The translations under genes and the position numbers were made by a program. Below are positions 24,784 through 32,266 of a stretch of 64,000 bases of DNA, one piece after another. The stretch comes from Ectopseudomonas khazarica. GTDB taxonomy: Bacteria; Pseudomonadota; Gammaproteobacteria; Pseudomonadales; Pseudomonadaceae. Below the pieces are notes generated by a model. The model was given only the letters and a program-made list of their open reading frames with translations. It did no database searches and was not told the DNA's origin. The first letter of the stretch is position 1; every line of letters begins with the position of its first letter. The stretch spans positions 186,001-250,000 of the forward strand of contig NZ_SBHZ01000005.1 in NCBI RefSeq assembly GCF_004521985.1, in the 5' to 3' direction.

Positions 24784-24842
24784 GTGGGAGGGGCTTCAGC
24801 CGCGAGCCCCCATGAAGAGCTCGCGGCTGAAGCCGCTCCTAC
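24784..24842. repeat. long inverted repeat (GGCTGAAGCC family)
   Basis: GTGGGAGGGGCTTCAGCCGC (starting 24784) and the matching GCGGCTGAAGCCGCTCCTAC (ending 24842) form an inverted repeat of 24 bases per arm with two mismatches and an 11-base centre. A single arm of the same family occurs at 41651-41673. This type of dispersed palindrome is common between Pseudomonas genes. Position after two convergent genes allows it to end transcription or bind a repeat-specific protein. Confidence 0.75.
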
Positions 24843-24857
24843 AATTGCGAGAGTGCC

Positions 24858-25709
24858 CTACTCCAGCCGTACGCTGGCGGTCATGCCGGCACTCAGGGCG
24901 ATGTCTTCGGGCAGGCTGGTCAGCCTGATGCGCACCGGAATGCGCTGCGCCAGGCGCACCCAGTTGAAGGTCGGTTCGACATCCGCCAGCAGTTGCCCAT
25001 CCGGGCTGGCGTTGCGGTCGGTGATGCCACGGCTGATGCTCTCCACCTCGCCGCGAATCTCGTCCGTGCCGCCCATCAGCCAGACCTCCACCGGCGCGCC
25101 GACCTGGATGCGCGGCAGCTTGGTTTCCTCGAAATAGGCCTGCACGTAGAACGACTGGGTGTCGACCAGAGCCATCACCGCCTGCCCGGCCTTGACGTAG
25201 TTGCCCTGCGCCAGGACCAGGTTGGTCACCTGGCCATCGCGCGGTGCACGCACTTCGCTGCGCGCCAGGTTCAGCTCGGCGATACGCAGGTCGGCCTGCG
25301 CCTCGCGGTACTCGCCACGCGCCATCTCGGCGCTGATCTTGGCGTTGTCCAGCAGTTCGGCGCTGATCGCCTTGGCGCCCAGACGCGAGCGGCGCAACGC
25401 CTCGTGCTCACGCAGGCTGAGCTGCTGGCGGCGGATGTCCACCACGGCCTGGGCCTTCTCCACTGCAGCCTGGTAGCGATCGCGGTCGATGGTCATCAGC
25501 AGGTCGCCGGCCTTGACCTGCTGGTTGTCGCGCACCTTGAGCTCGAGCACCCAGCCGGACACGTCCGGGGCGATGGTCACCACATCCGCGCGCACCCGGG
25601 CGTCACGCGTCCAGGGCGAATACATGTAGTGCTGCCAGATCCACGAGCCGGCGAAGATCGCCGCCGCCACCATGGCCAGGGTGATACCGACACGAATGGT
25701 CGAATGCAT
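24858..25709 (-). CDS. aaeA: HlyD-family periplasmic adaptor (AaeA-like)
   Basis: The product has 283 residues. One N-terminal membrane anchor (about residues 7-27) is followed by the short-hairpin adaptor fold: lipoyl half DVVTIAPDVSGWVLELKVRD, coiled-coil about 70-125, second half EVRAPRDGQVTNLVLAQGNY, then the beta-barrel FYVQAYFEETKLPRIQVGAP. This pattern matches AaeA, the adaptor of the p-hydroxybenzoate efflux pump. It is the third gene of a DUF1656/FUSC/HlyD operon (aaeB-aaeX-aaeA order). There is no outer-membrane channel gene next to it, so a TolC-like protein from elsewhere is assumed. The substrate is unproved. Confidence 0.88.
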   Translation of the reverse strand: MHSTIRVGITLAMVAAAIFAGSWIWQHYMYSPWTRDARVRADVVTIAPDVSGWVLELKVRDNQQVKAGDLLMTIDRDRYQAAVEKAQAVVDIRRQQLSLREHEALRRSRLGAKAISAELLDNAKISAEMARGEYREAQADLRIAELNLARSEVRAPRDGQVTNLVLAQGNYVKAGQAVMALVDTQSFYVQAYFEETKLPRIQVGAPVEVWLMGGTDEIRGEVESISRGITDRNASPDGQLLADVEPTFNWVRLAQRIPVRIRLTSLPEDIALSAGMTASVRLE

Positions 25710-25719
25710 GCTTCTCTCC

Positions 25720-25923
25720 TCAATGCGCCAGGACGGCCATCACGGCCGCCAGGACGCAGACATATAGGGCACAGTCGAACAGGGCCTCGTGCCAGATCCA
25801 GCGCGTCAGCCCGATGCGCTGCAAGCCGAGGCGCAACGCGCCGGTCAGCAGCAGCGCCAATACCGCGTAGATCGCCATGGGGCTCAGCAACACGCCGCCC
25901 AGCGACCACTCATGCAAGCCCAT
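25720..25923 (-). CDS. aaeX: DUF1656 small membrane protein (AaeX-like)
   Basis: A 67-residue protein with two hydrophobic helices (about 14-32 and 45-65), starting MGLHEWSLGGVLLSPMAIYA, typical of DUF1656. Such proteins are nearly always found between FUSC and HlyD genes in aromatic-acid efflux operons. The start lies 14 bases inside the end of the FUSC gene, and the HlyD gene follows after 10 bases. Its molecular role is unknown. Confidence 0.9.
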   Translation of the reverse strand: MGLHEWSLGGVLLSPMAIYAVLALLLTGALRLGLQRIGLTRWIWHEALFDCALYVCVLAAVMAVLAH

Positions 25924-27898
25924 GGGCTTCTCCTCTCAGGTGACACCACTGGCGCCAGCCGTTCTGCAATTGCGACAGGGCGGCATCGGCCAGGCGCCGT
26001 TCGATACTCGGCGCCAGGGCAGCCAGCGCCTGGCGCAGCTCGGTCGCGGGTGCATCCAGCGCATCCCGGCGGCCCGGCGTCGGGCCCCACTCCAGCACCT
26101 CGTCCAGCTGCTGCAGGAAACGCTGTTGCGCCTGCGTCAGGTCGGCGTCGACATGCGCCAGGCAGGCGCGCAGGTGCAGCAGCTCGTCCCCCAGATCGAG
26201 CCCGGCGACACCATCGTCCCAGCGGCTGCGCGCACGGTCCGGTCGTGCCGGGTAGTGCCGCGCCAGCTGCAACAGGCGATCGGCCATGCGCCCGCCGAAC
26301 CAGTTCTCCGCACGCCCCAGATCACGCCGGGTCAGGCGGCCGAGGTCGAGCAGGATGGCCTGCATCAGGCGCCGGCCATGCCACACCGGGTCACGCAGGC
26401 CGATCAGCTTGAAAGCCAGCACCGCACAGCCCACGCCCAGCAGCATGCCGGGGGCCTCGTTGAGGAAGTAGGCCACGTCATAGCCGACACCGGCCGGCGG
26501 CAGGCAGAGCACGATCAGGTGCAGGCAGAACGAGGTCGAGGTCGCCGCCAGCGCTGGCTTGGCCATGCCCAGCACGCCGAAGAACAGTGGCACGCCGAGC
26601 ACCAGGGCGAGCATGGGGAAACCGTCGATCTGCGGCATCAGGATCTGCCCGACGAAGAAGGCCACCGGCAGCGCATAGAAAATGCCGCGCAGGAACATCA
26701 TGCCGATTGCCGGGGCCGCCTCCAGCCGGGCGAACAGGCTGCAGACCACCGCGCCGAGCAGCATCGCACCGATCGCGTGGGTCCAGCCGGTGGCCATCCA
26801 GAATGCGGCCAGCGCCAGAAAGGTCAGGCCGCTGCGCGCGCCATAGACCAGCGCCGTCTGCCAGTCGTAGTGCCAGGACAGCGCTCGCGGCGCATCCTCC
26901 GGTGCCTGACCCTGCTCCACCGCCTGCAGCGCGCGACGAGCCTCAGCGACGCGCAGCAGGAGAACGGCCAGGCGCTCCAGGCACAGCTGCTGAGTGGCGC
27001 TCAGGGCCTCGTCCAGCGCCGCCTCGCGCAGGCGAGCGAGCAGTTCGGAGAGTTCCCCAGGCTGTGCCTGCAACTGCGTCTGCACCTCCTGCAGCCAGGG
27101 CGCGACCCGCTGCGCCTCGTCGGCACCGAGCTGTCGCCATTGCCGTGCCACGCCACGGGCCAGGCGCAGCATGCCGAGCAGGTCGCGACTGAGCACGCGC
27201 AGGGCGATGGCCCGCTGGCGCCCCCGCTCGCCCTCGAACCAGGCATGTTCGCGCTGGGCGTCCACGGCGACGATACGCGCCAGCACTTCCAGCAGGCCCT
27301 GGCGCGAGTCGCCCTCCTCCCCCGCCAGCGCCTGGCACACGGCCTTGACGCCGGCCAGCCAGGTGTCGCGCGCCTGCTGCACCAGTTGCCGCTCGACCCG
27401 CTGCGGCCAGAGCAGGGCGCTGCTCAGCGTGGCGCAGACCAGCCCCAGGCAGATCTCGGTGGAGCGGGCGATGGCTTCGTCGAAGATCACATGGGGCTTG
27501 CCGATGGCCGGCAGGCCGATGATCGCCACCGTGTAGCCGGCCAGGACGAAGGAATAGGCCCAGGCGCTGCGCAGCATGGTCGAAACGGCGGTACAGAGCG
27601 CCAGCCACAGGGCGAAGGCAAGCAGGAACAGCCAGGGTGTCTGGGCGAACAGGGCCATCATCACCACGGCCATGAAGGTGCCGACCATGGTGCCGAGCAA
27701 CCGCGCCAGGCCCTTCTGCACCACCATGCCGGACAGCGGCTGGGCGACGATGAAGGCCGTCATCAGCGCCCATTGCGGCTGTTCGAGGCCGAGCCGCAGC
27801 GCGAGCCATAGCGCCAGCCCGCCGCCAAGCAGCGTCTTGACGGCGAACTGAACAGCCTGGGCACTGGGCGCCAGGAAAGCCTGCAGGGAATCTCGCAT
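25910..27898 (-). CDS. aaeB: FUSC-family inner-membrane efflux protein (AaeB-like)
   Basis: The 662-residue protein starts MRDSLQAFLAPSAQAVQFAV. It has two blocks of hydrophobic helices (about 14-180 and 340-500) separated by and ending in cytoplasmic helical domains, the layout of AaeB/YccC-type FUSC transporters. Visible family segments include FIVAQPLSGMVVQKGLARLLGT and the second-block ARSGLTFLALAAFWMATGW. E. coli AaeB is 655 residues. With the DUF1656 and HlyD proteins it forms an efflux pump, probably for aromatic carboxylic acids. It leads the operon; an A/T-rich palindromic stretch lies upstream at 27968-27990. Confidence 0.9.
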   Translation of the reverse strand: MRDSLQAFLAPSAQAVQFAVKTLLGGGLALWLALRLGLEQPQWALMTAFIVAQPLSGMVVQKGLARLLGTMVGTFMAVVMMALFAQTPWLFLLAFALWLALCTAVSTMLRSAWAYSFVLAGYTVAIIGLPAIGKPHVIFDEAIARSTEICLGLVCATLSSALLWPQRVERQLVQQARDTWLAGVKAVCQALAGEEGDSRQGLLEVLARIVAVDAQREHAWFEGERGRQRAIALRVLSRDLLGMLRLARGVARQWRQLGADEAQRVAPWLQEVQTQLQAQPGELSELLARLREAALDEALSATQQLCLERLAVLLLRVAEARRALQAVEQGQAPEDAPRALSWHYDWQTALVYGARSGLTFLALAAFWMATGWTHAIGAMLLGAVVCSLFARLEAAPAIGMMFLRGIFYALPVAFFVGQILMPQIDGFPMLALVLGVPLFFGVLGMAKPALAATSTSFCLHLIVLCLPPAGVGYDVAYFLNEAPGMLLGVGCAVLAFKLIGLRDPVWHGRRLMQAILLDLGRLTRRDLGRAENWFGGRMADRLLQLARHYPARPDRARSRWDDGVAGLDLGDELLHLRACLAHVDADLTQAQQRFLQQLDEVLEWGPTPGRRDALDAPATELRQALAALAPSIERRLADAALSQLQNGWRQWCHLRGEAHGLA

Positions 27899-27967
27899 GG
27901 ACAGGGATTCGGAACGTGACGATTTGAAGATAGACGACGGCTCGAGCGAGCAGCCAAACAAAGCCAA

Positions 27968-27990
27968 TTATTAGCTAGCTATCTAATTTC
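27968..27990. promoter_or_regulatory. A/T-rich palindromic stretch upstream of the FUSC operon
   Basis: TAGCTAGCTA (27972-27981) is a perfect palindrome within ATTATTAGCTAGCTATCTAA, standing out from GC-rich surroundings about 75 bases upstream of the FUSC start. It is a plausible promoter/operator. No dedicated LysR gene (AaeR) is adjacent. Confidence 0.35.
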
Positions 27991-28046
27991 GTCCAGCCCC
28001 CTGCCCAACTTTCCCTGCCAGGAGACCGTCAACCGGAACGACAGGC

Positions 28047-28072
28047 AAAAAAATGGGCGACCGAAGTCGCCC
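28047..28072 (-). terminator. terminator after ccoM
   Basis: On the minus strand GGGCGAC-TTCG-GTCGCCC is followed by ATTTTTTT. It lies 34 bases downstream of the ccoM stop and marks the end of a one-gene transcript. Confidence 0.88.
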
Positions 28073-28105
28073 GAATTGCCTTGCGTGCCCAGTTGACCGG
28101 AAGGA

Positions 28106-28222
28106 TCAGCTCTGCTTGCGCTTGTGAGCATCCTTCCAGATGAAGTAACCAACACCCCCGAAGAACGCGACCATCAGAAGAACGGTGCCGACTCCGGCGA
28201 GAACCACTGTATCGACGAACAT
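28106..28222 (-). CDS. ccoM: cbb3-type cytochrome c oxidase small subunit CcoM
   Basis: This 38-residue protein begins MFVDTVVLAGVGTVLLMVAF, continues through a single hydrophobic helix (about residues 6-29) and ends in a basic tail FIWKDAHKRKQS. Sequence and size match CcoM, the small subunit described in the cbb3 oxidase of P. stutzeri, as I remember it. CcoM helps assembly or stability of the oxidase in the inner membrane. A good ribosome site (AGGAGG) lies seven bases before the ATG. The gene stands alone, far from ccoNOQP, between its own terminator and an ANR-type box, so it is probably induced at low oxygen together with the oxidase. Confidence 0.87.
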   Translation of the reverse strand: MFVDTVVLAGVGTVLLMVAFFGGVGYFIWKDAHKRKQS

Positions 28223-28288
28223 GGCTGCCTCCTGTTGTGCCTGTCTGTCTGGGATGGCTTCACGTTATCAGCGCCAGCCCCGGCACCA

Positions 28289-28302
28289 TTGATCTGGATC
28301 AA
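28289..28302 (-). promoter_or_regulatory. ANR/FNR box of the ccoM promoter
   Basis: TTGATctggATCAA is a perfect ANR/FNR consensus dyad, 67 bases upstream of the ccoM ATG. On the minus strand it is followed after 19-21 bases by GATAACGT, which offers a -10 at about the spacing expected for a class II site. Confidence 0.85.
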
Positions 28303-28339
28303 TGCTCGCCACCCCCTCGCCCGACGGTTGCCCGGGAAA

Positions 28340-28353
28340 CTGATCCAGGTCAA
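28340..28353 (-). promoter_or_regulatory. second, imperfect ANR-like box
   Basis: On the minus strand it reads TTGACctggATCAG, with 8 of the 10 consensus positions. It lies 51 bases upstream of the perfect box, about five helical turns, and shares its CTGG spacer. Confidence 0.5.
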
Positions 28354-28440
28354 CGAAACCACCCCGACGCAGCGCGCCAGTGCCCCTTGCAGAGGGCCGG
28401 CGCCCCGCTCGTCGACATCGCTGCTTGCGCTTGCACAAAA

Positions 28441-28462
28441 ATTAATTGAATGTTTAATTAAT
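28441..28462. promoter_or_regulatory. TetR operator upstream of the ABC exporter operon
   Basis: ATTAATTGAA-TG-TTTAATTAAT is a 10-base inverted repeat with one mismatch, strongly A/T-rich against the background. It ends 22 bases before the TetR ATG and probably overlaps the promoter, so autorepression of the whole operon is likely. Confidence 0.72.
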
Positions 28463-28484
28463 AATTTTCCAGGACCTTCCAGCC

Positions 28485-29126
28485 ATGCCCCGCCCACGCA
28501 CTCCAGGTCGTCCCAGCGGTGAAGCGCAGCAGCGTGAACGCCTGCTCGACGCCGCCTGCCAACGCTTCGCCCAGCAGGGCATCCAGGCCAGCAGCCTGCG
28601 CGGCATCGCCGAGGCCGCGCAGGTGACACCGGCACTCATCCACTACTACTTCGGCAACAAGCCCAAGCTGACCCAAGCAGTGATCGACGAGCGCCTGATG
28701 CCCGAGTTCGAGCGCCTCGCCGGATGCCTGGAGCAAGCCGGCGATACCCCGCTGGAACAGGTCCGCACGCTGGTCACCGAACTGGCGGCCATCGTGGCGA
28801 AACATCCCTGGCTCCCGCAGCTGTGGGCGCGGGAAGTGCTCACCGAAGGGGGCGCCCTGCGCAGCCTGCTGACCCAGCGCATCGCTCCCTTGCTGCCGCT
28901 GCGCCTGGCCCAGCGCTTCGCTGCGGCGCAGCAACGCGGCGAGCTGCACGACGCCATCGACCCTCGCCTGCTTGTGGTCTCGCTGATCGGCGCCACCATG
29001 CTGCCCTACGCCGCCGCTCCGCTCTGGCGCGGCATCTTCGCCAGCGCCGAGATCGCCGACCAGAGGATGGTCGAGCACACCCTGGCGCTGTTCGCCCATG
29101 GACTGGAGGTGCCCGATGGCCATTGA
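28485..29126 (+). CDS. TetR-family regulator (CecR-like position)
   Basis: The protein has 213 residues. The N-terminal helix-turn-helix is clear: RERLLDAACQRFAQQGIQAS, SLRGIAEAAQVTPALIHYYF and GNKPKLTQAVIDERL. The C-terminal ligand domain has the segment HPWLPQLWAREVLTEGGALR seen in CecR/YbiH-like regulators. It heads an operon with a lipoprotein adaptor, an ABC ATPase and an ABC-2 permease, parallel to E. coli cecR-ybhGFSR. It probably represses the operon at the palindrome 28441-28462 until a drug or toxic compound binds. The end overlaps the adaptor gene by 11 bases. Confidence 0.92.
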   Translation: MPRPRTPGRPSGEAQQRERLLDAACQRFAQQGIQASSLRGIAEAAQVTPALIHYYFGNKPKLTQAVIDERLMPEFERLAGCLEQAGDTPLEQVRTLVTELAAIVAKHPWLPQLWAREVLTEGGALRSLLTQRIAPLLPLRLAQRFAAAQQRGELHDAIDPRLLVVSLIGATMLPYAAAPLWRGIFASAEIADQRMVEHTLALFAHGLEVPDGH

Positions 29127-30078
29127 TCGACGACTGCTCTGCCTGCTGCTCGTGCTGCCACTGGCCGCCTGCAACGAACCGGCGCAGCAACCGCTGCTGG
29201 GCACCCTGGAGTGGGACCGCATCGGCCTGCCTGCCGAGGTCTCGGAGCGCGTGCTGGAGTGGAAGGTCAGCGAAGGCGAACAGGTCGTGTCCGGCCAGTT
29301 ACTGCTGGAGCTCGACCCTCGCCGGCTGGACGCCCGCGTCCGTCAGGCCGAGGCCGAGCTGAACCAGGCCAACGCCCGTCTGGAAGAGCTGAGCAACGGC
29401 GCACGTATCGAACAGATCCAGGCCGCCAGCGCCAGCCTCCAGCAGGCCAGGGCCGAACGTGACGAAGCCGTGCGCGACGAACGCCGCATCAGCGCCCTGT
29501 ATGCCCGTGGCCAGGTCGCCGTGGCCGAGCGTGACCGCGCCCGCGCCACCCGCGACCGCCTGGTGGCCGCCAGTGAGGCCAGCGCCGCCCGCCTGCGCGA
29601 ACTGACCAACGGCACCCGCCCGGAGCAGGTCGAACAGGCCAGCGCCGCCGTCGAAGCCGCCACCGCGCAGCTGGAGCGACTGCGCCTGGACCGCGAACAC
29701 CTGAGCCTGCACGCGCCGCGCGCCGGCCGCGTCGACGCCCTGCCGTTCCACCCCGGCGATCAGCCACCGATGAACGCGGAACTGGTCAGCCTGCTGGTCG
29801 GCGAGGCGCCCTATGCGCGCCTGTTCGTACCCGCCTCGGTACGCCCGACGCTGGACGTCGGCGCTACCCTGCGGGTCCGGGTCGAAGGTCATGAACGCCC
29901 CCTGCAGGCACGCATCCGCAGCATCGCCAGCGAAGCCAGCTTCACCCCCTACTACGCCCTCAACGGTGATGACGCCAGCCGCCTGACCTACCGCGCCGAA
30001 GCCGTGCTGCTGGGTGACGAGGCCCGCGATCTGCCAGCCGGCCTGCCGCTGCAGGCGGAGCGTAGCGACGATGAGTGA
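29116..30078 (+). CDS. HlyD-family adaptor with lipoprotein signal (YbhG-like)
   Basis: The product has 320 residues with a lipobox (LLVLPLAACNEP, cysteine at about residue 19), so it should be lipid-anchored. The lipoyl half GLPAEVSERVLEWKVSEGEQ is followed by a long coiled coil (about residues 75-190, rich in AEAELNQANARLEELSNG-like repeats), the second lipoyl half LSLHAPRAGRVDALPFHPGD, and a beta-barrel. It matches YbhG-like adaptors of ABC exporters, though E. coli YbhG is not, to my knowledge, a lipoprotein. It overlaps both neighbours by 8-11 bases. Confidence 0.88.
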   Translation: MAIDRRLLCLLLVLPLAACNEPAQQPLLGTLEWDRIGLPAEVSERVLEWKVSEGEQVVSGQLLLELDPRRLDARVRQAEAELNQANARLEELSNGARIEQIQAASASLQQARAERDEAVRDERRISALYARGQVAVAERDRARATRDRLVAASEASAARLRELTNGTRPEQVEQASAAVEAATAQLERLRLDREHLSLHAPRAGRVDALPFHPGDQPPMNAELVSLLVGEAPYARLFVPASVRPTLDVGATLRVRVEGHERPLQARIRSIASEASFTPYYALNGDDASRLTYRAEAVLLGDEARDLPAGLPLQAERSDDE

Positions 30079-31009
30079 GACGGTGATCCGCGCCAGCGGC
30101 CTGAGCAAGCGCTTCGGCGATCTGACTGCCGTCGACGGCCTCGACCTGCGCGTCGAACGCGCCGAGGTATTCGGCTTCCTCGGTCCCAACGGCTGCGGCA
30201 AGTCGACCACCATCCGCATGCTCTGCGGCCTGCTGCTGCCCAGCGCGGGAGAGATCGAGGTGCTGGGCTACCGGATTCCGCAGGATGCCGAAGCGCTCAA
30301 GCGACGCATCGGCTACATGACGCAGAAATTCTCGCTGTACGAGGACCTGACGGTGGCCGAGAACCTCGATTTTCTCGCCAGCATCCAGGGCCTGGGGCGG
30401 GCGCAGGCACGCAGGCGGGTCGCGGAGCTGCTCGAGCGCTACTGGCTGGGCGACCTGCGTGACCGCCTGTCCGGCACCCTCAGCGGCGGCCAGAAACAGC
30501 GCCTGGCCCTGGCCGGCGCCGTGCTGCACGAGCCCGACCTGCTGCTGCTCGACGAACCGACCAGCGCCGTCGACCCGCAGTCACGCCGGGAATTCTGGGA
30601 CTCGCTGTTCGAGCTGGCCGAAGCCGGTACGGCCCTGCTGGTCTCGACCCATTACATGGACGAGGCCGAACGCTGCACGCGCCTGGGCATACTCGACAGC
30701 GGGCGACTGGTCGCCGACGGCAGCCCCGCCGAGCTGATGGCGCGCCTGCCCGGACAACCGCTGCTGGTGGAATGCGTCCAGCCGCGCCAGGCGCAACGGG
30801 CGCTGCAAGGCCTGCCGGCGATCTACGCCAGCGCGCAGATCGGCGCCTCGCTGCGCCTGCTCAGCGCCACCGACGATGCCCGCGAGCAGGTCGAACGGCG
30901 TCTGGCCGAGGCTGGCGTGCAGGCAGGGGTCCGCGCGACCGAAGCGAATCTGGAGGATGTCTTCGTCGCCGTGACGCGCCGCCCCGACATCCAGGGAGCG
31001 CAGCCATGA
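30071..31009 (+). CDS. ABC transporter ATP-binding protein (YbhF-like, single domain)
   Basis: The 312-residue ATPase has Walker A GPNGCGKSTTIR at about residues 38-49, the signature LSGTLSGGQKQRLALAGAVL, Walker B DLLLLDEPTSAVDPQSR, and the H-loop LLVSTHYMDEAERC. The C-terminal 80 residues are the DUF4162-type tail common in drug exporters. E. coli YbhF is a fusion of two ATPases (578 residues); here only one is present, so the pump presumably works as a homodimer. It is coupled by overlaps to the adaptor and the permease genes. Confidence 0.93.
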   Translation: MSETVIRASGLSKRFGDLTAVDGLDLRVERAEVFGFLGPNGCGKSTTIRMLCGLLLPSAGEIEVLGYRIPQDAEALKRRIGYMTQKFSLYEDLTVAENLDFLASIQGLGRAQARRRVAELLERYWLGDLRDRLSGTLSGGQKQRLALAGAVLHEPDLLLLDEPTSAVDPQSRREFWDSLFELAEAGTALLVSTHYMDEAERCTRLGILDSGRLVADGSPAELMARLPGQPLLVECVQPRQAQRALQGLPAIYASAQIGASLRLLSATDDAREQVERRLAEAGVQAGVRATEANLEDVFVAVTRRPDIQGAQP

Positions 31010-32091
31010 ACCTGCGTCGACTGGCCGCCATCGTGCTCAAGGAACTGCGCCAACTGCGCCGCGACCGCCTGACCTTCGCCATGATCGTCGGCATCCCCGT
31101 CATGCAGTTGGTGCTGTTCGGCTATGCCATCAATCTCGACGTGCGCGGCCTGCCCAGCGCCGTGCTCGATCAGGCCAATACGGCCCATTCGCGCGAAGTG
31201 GTGGCCGAGATCGGCGCCAGCCAGGTGCTCGACCTGCGCTACCGGCTGTCGAGCGAGCAGCAACTGCAGACGCTGCTGCGGCGGGGCGAGATCAGCGCCG
31301 CGCTGGTTATCCCCGCCGATTTCGAGACACGCCTGGCCCGCCCCAACCCCGAGCGCACACCCCTGCAACTGGTGGTCGACGGCTCCGACCAGGTGGTCCA
31401 GGCCTCGGCGCGGCAACTGGCGAGCTACCCGCTTCCCGGCTGGCACGCCACGCCGTCGATGACGGTGGTGAACTTCTACAACCCCGAACGCCTGGCGCCC
31501 CTGAACACCGTGCCCGGCCTGATCGGCGTGATCCTGACCATGACCATGGTGCTGTTCACCGCCATCGCCCTGGTGCGCGAGCGCGAACGCGGCAACATGG
31601 AGATGCTCATCACCACGCCGGTCTCGCCCTGGGAGCTGACGCTGGGCAAGGTGCTGCCGTTCGTCGGCATCGGCCTGGTGCAGGTGACGGTCGTCCTGCT
31701 GGTCGGCTGGCAGCTCTTCGCCGTGCCGGTGCGCGGCTCGCTGCTGGCGCTGTACGCGGCGTCACTGCTGTTCATCTTCGCCAGCCTGACCCTTGGCGTC
31801 TTCATCTCGACGCTGGCGCGCAGTCAGTTCCAGGCGATGCAGATGGCCTTCTTCACCTTCCTGCCGCAGATATTGCTGTCCGGCTTCATGTTTCCCTTCG
31901 CCGGGATGCCCAAGGCCGCGCAGTGGCTGGCCGAGGTGCTGCCGCTGACGCATTTCCTGCGCCTGGCGCGCGGCATCATGCTGCGCAACGCGACCCTGGC
32001 CGAACTCTGGGTGGAGGTGCTGGCACTGAGCGTCTTCACCCTGGCGATGCTGGTGATCGCGGTATCCCGCGTGCGCAAGCGCCTGGACTGA
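31006..32091 (+). CDS. ABC-2-type permease (YbhS/YbhR-like)
   Basis: The 361-residue permease has one N-terminal helix (about 25-42, FAMIVGIPVMQLVLFGYAIN), a periplasmic domain of about 130 residues, then five or six helices. It carries the ABC-2 motif RERERGNMEMLITTPVSPWE. Next comes LLSGFMFPFAGMPKAAQWLA, typical of YbhR/YbhS/YhhJ permeases. E. coli has two such permeases (YbhS and YbhR); here only one follows, so the transporter would use a permease homodimer. Substrates of relatives are cationic drugs and other toxic compounds. The gene ends the operon; the next gene is convergent. Confidence 0.92.
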   Translation: MNLRRLAAIVLKELRQLRRDRLTFAMIVGIPVMQLVLFGYAINLDVRGLPSAVLDQANTAHSREVVAEIGASQVLDLRYRLSSEQQLQTLLRRGEISAALVIPADFETRLARPNPERTPLQLVVDGSDQVVQASARQLASYPLPGWHATPSMTVVNFYNPERLAPLNTVPGLIGVILTMTMVLFTAIALVRERERGNMEMLITTPVSPWELTLGKVLPFVGIGLVQVTVVLLVGWQLFAVPVRGSLLALYAASLLFIFASLTLGVFISTLARSQFQAMQMAFFTFLPQILLSGFMFPFAGMPKAAQWLAEVLPLTHFLRLARGIMLRNATLAELWVEVLALSVFTLAMLVIAVSRVRKRLD

Positions 32092-32104
32092 GCAGGCTGG
32101 TGGC

Positions 32105-32266
32105 TCAGCGTTTCTTCGGCTTGCTCTTCGACTTCTTCTTGCCCTTGCCCAGTGGCAGGACCTGCTCGAAGACCTGACGCATGTCGTTGAGGCGCTTGTC
32201 ATTGAGGTCGTGGATACGCTTGTCGCGCTCGGCGGCGAAGTCGATCAGTTTTTCGTCATTGCTCAT
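32105..32266 (-). CDS. small basic protein coupled to alkB
   Basis: This 53-residue protein starts MSNDEKLIDFAAERDKRIHD. The first 40 residues are a charged amphipathic helix, and the tail is a run of lysines (GKGKKKSKSKPKKR), which suggests nucleic-acid or ribosome contact. The ATG overlaps the alkB stop (ATGA), so it is translated with the repair enzyme. I do not recognise a characterised family, though I believe similar short proteins are widespread in Pseudomonas. A role linked to AlkB is inference from coupling only. Confidence 0.72.
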   Translation of the reverse strand: MSNDEKLIDFAAERDKRIHDLNDKRLNDMRQVFEQVLPLGKGKKKSKSKPKKR

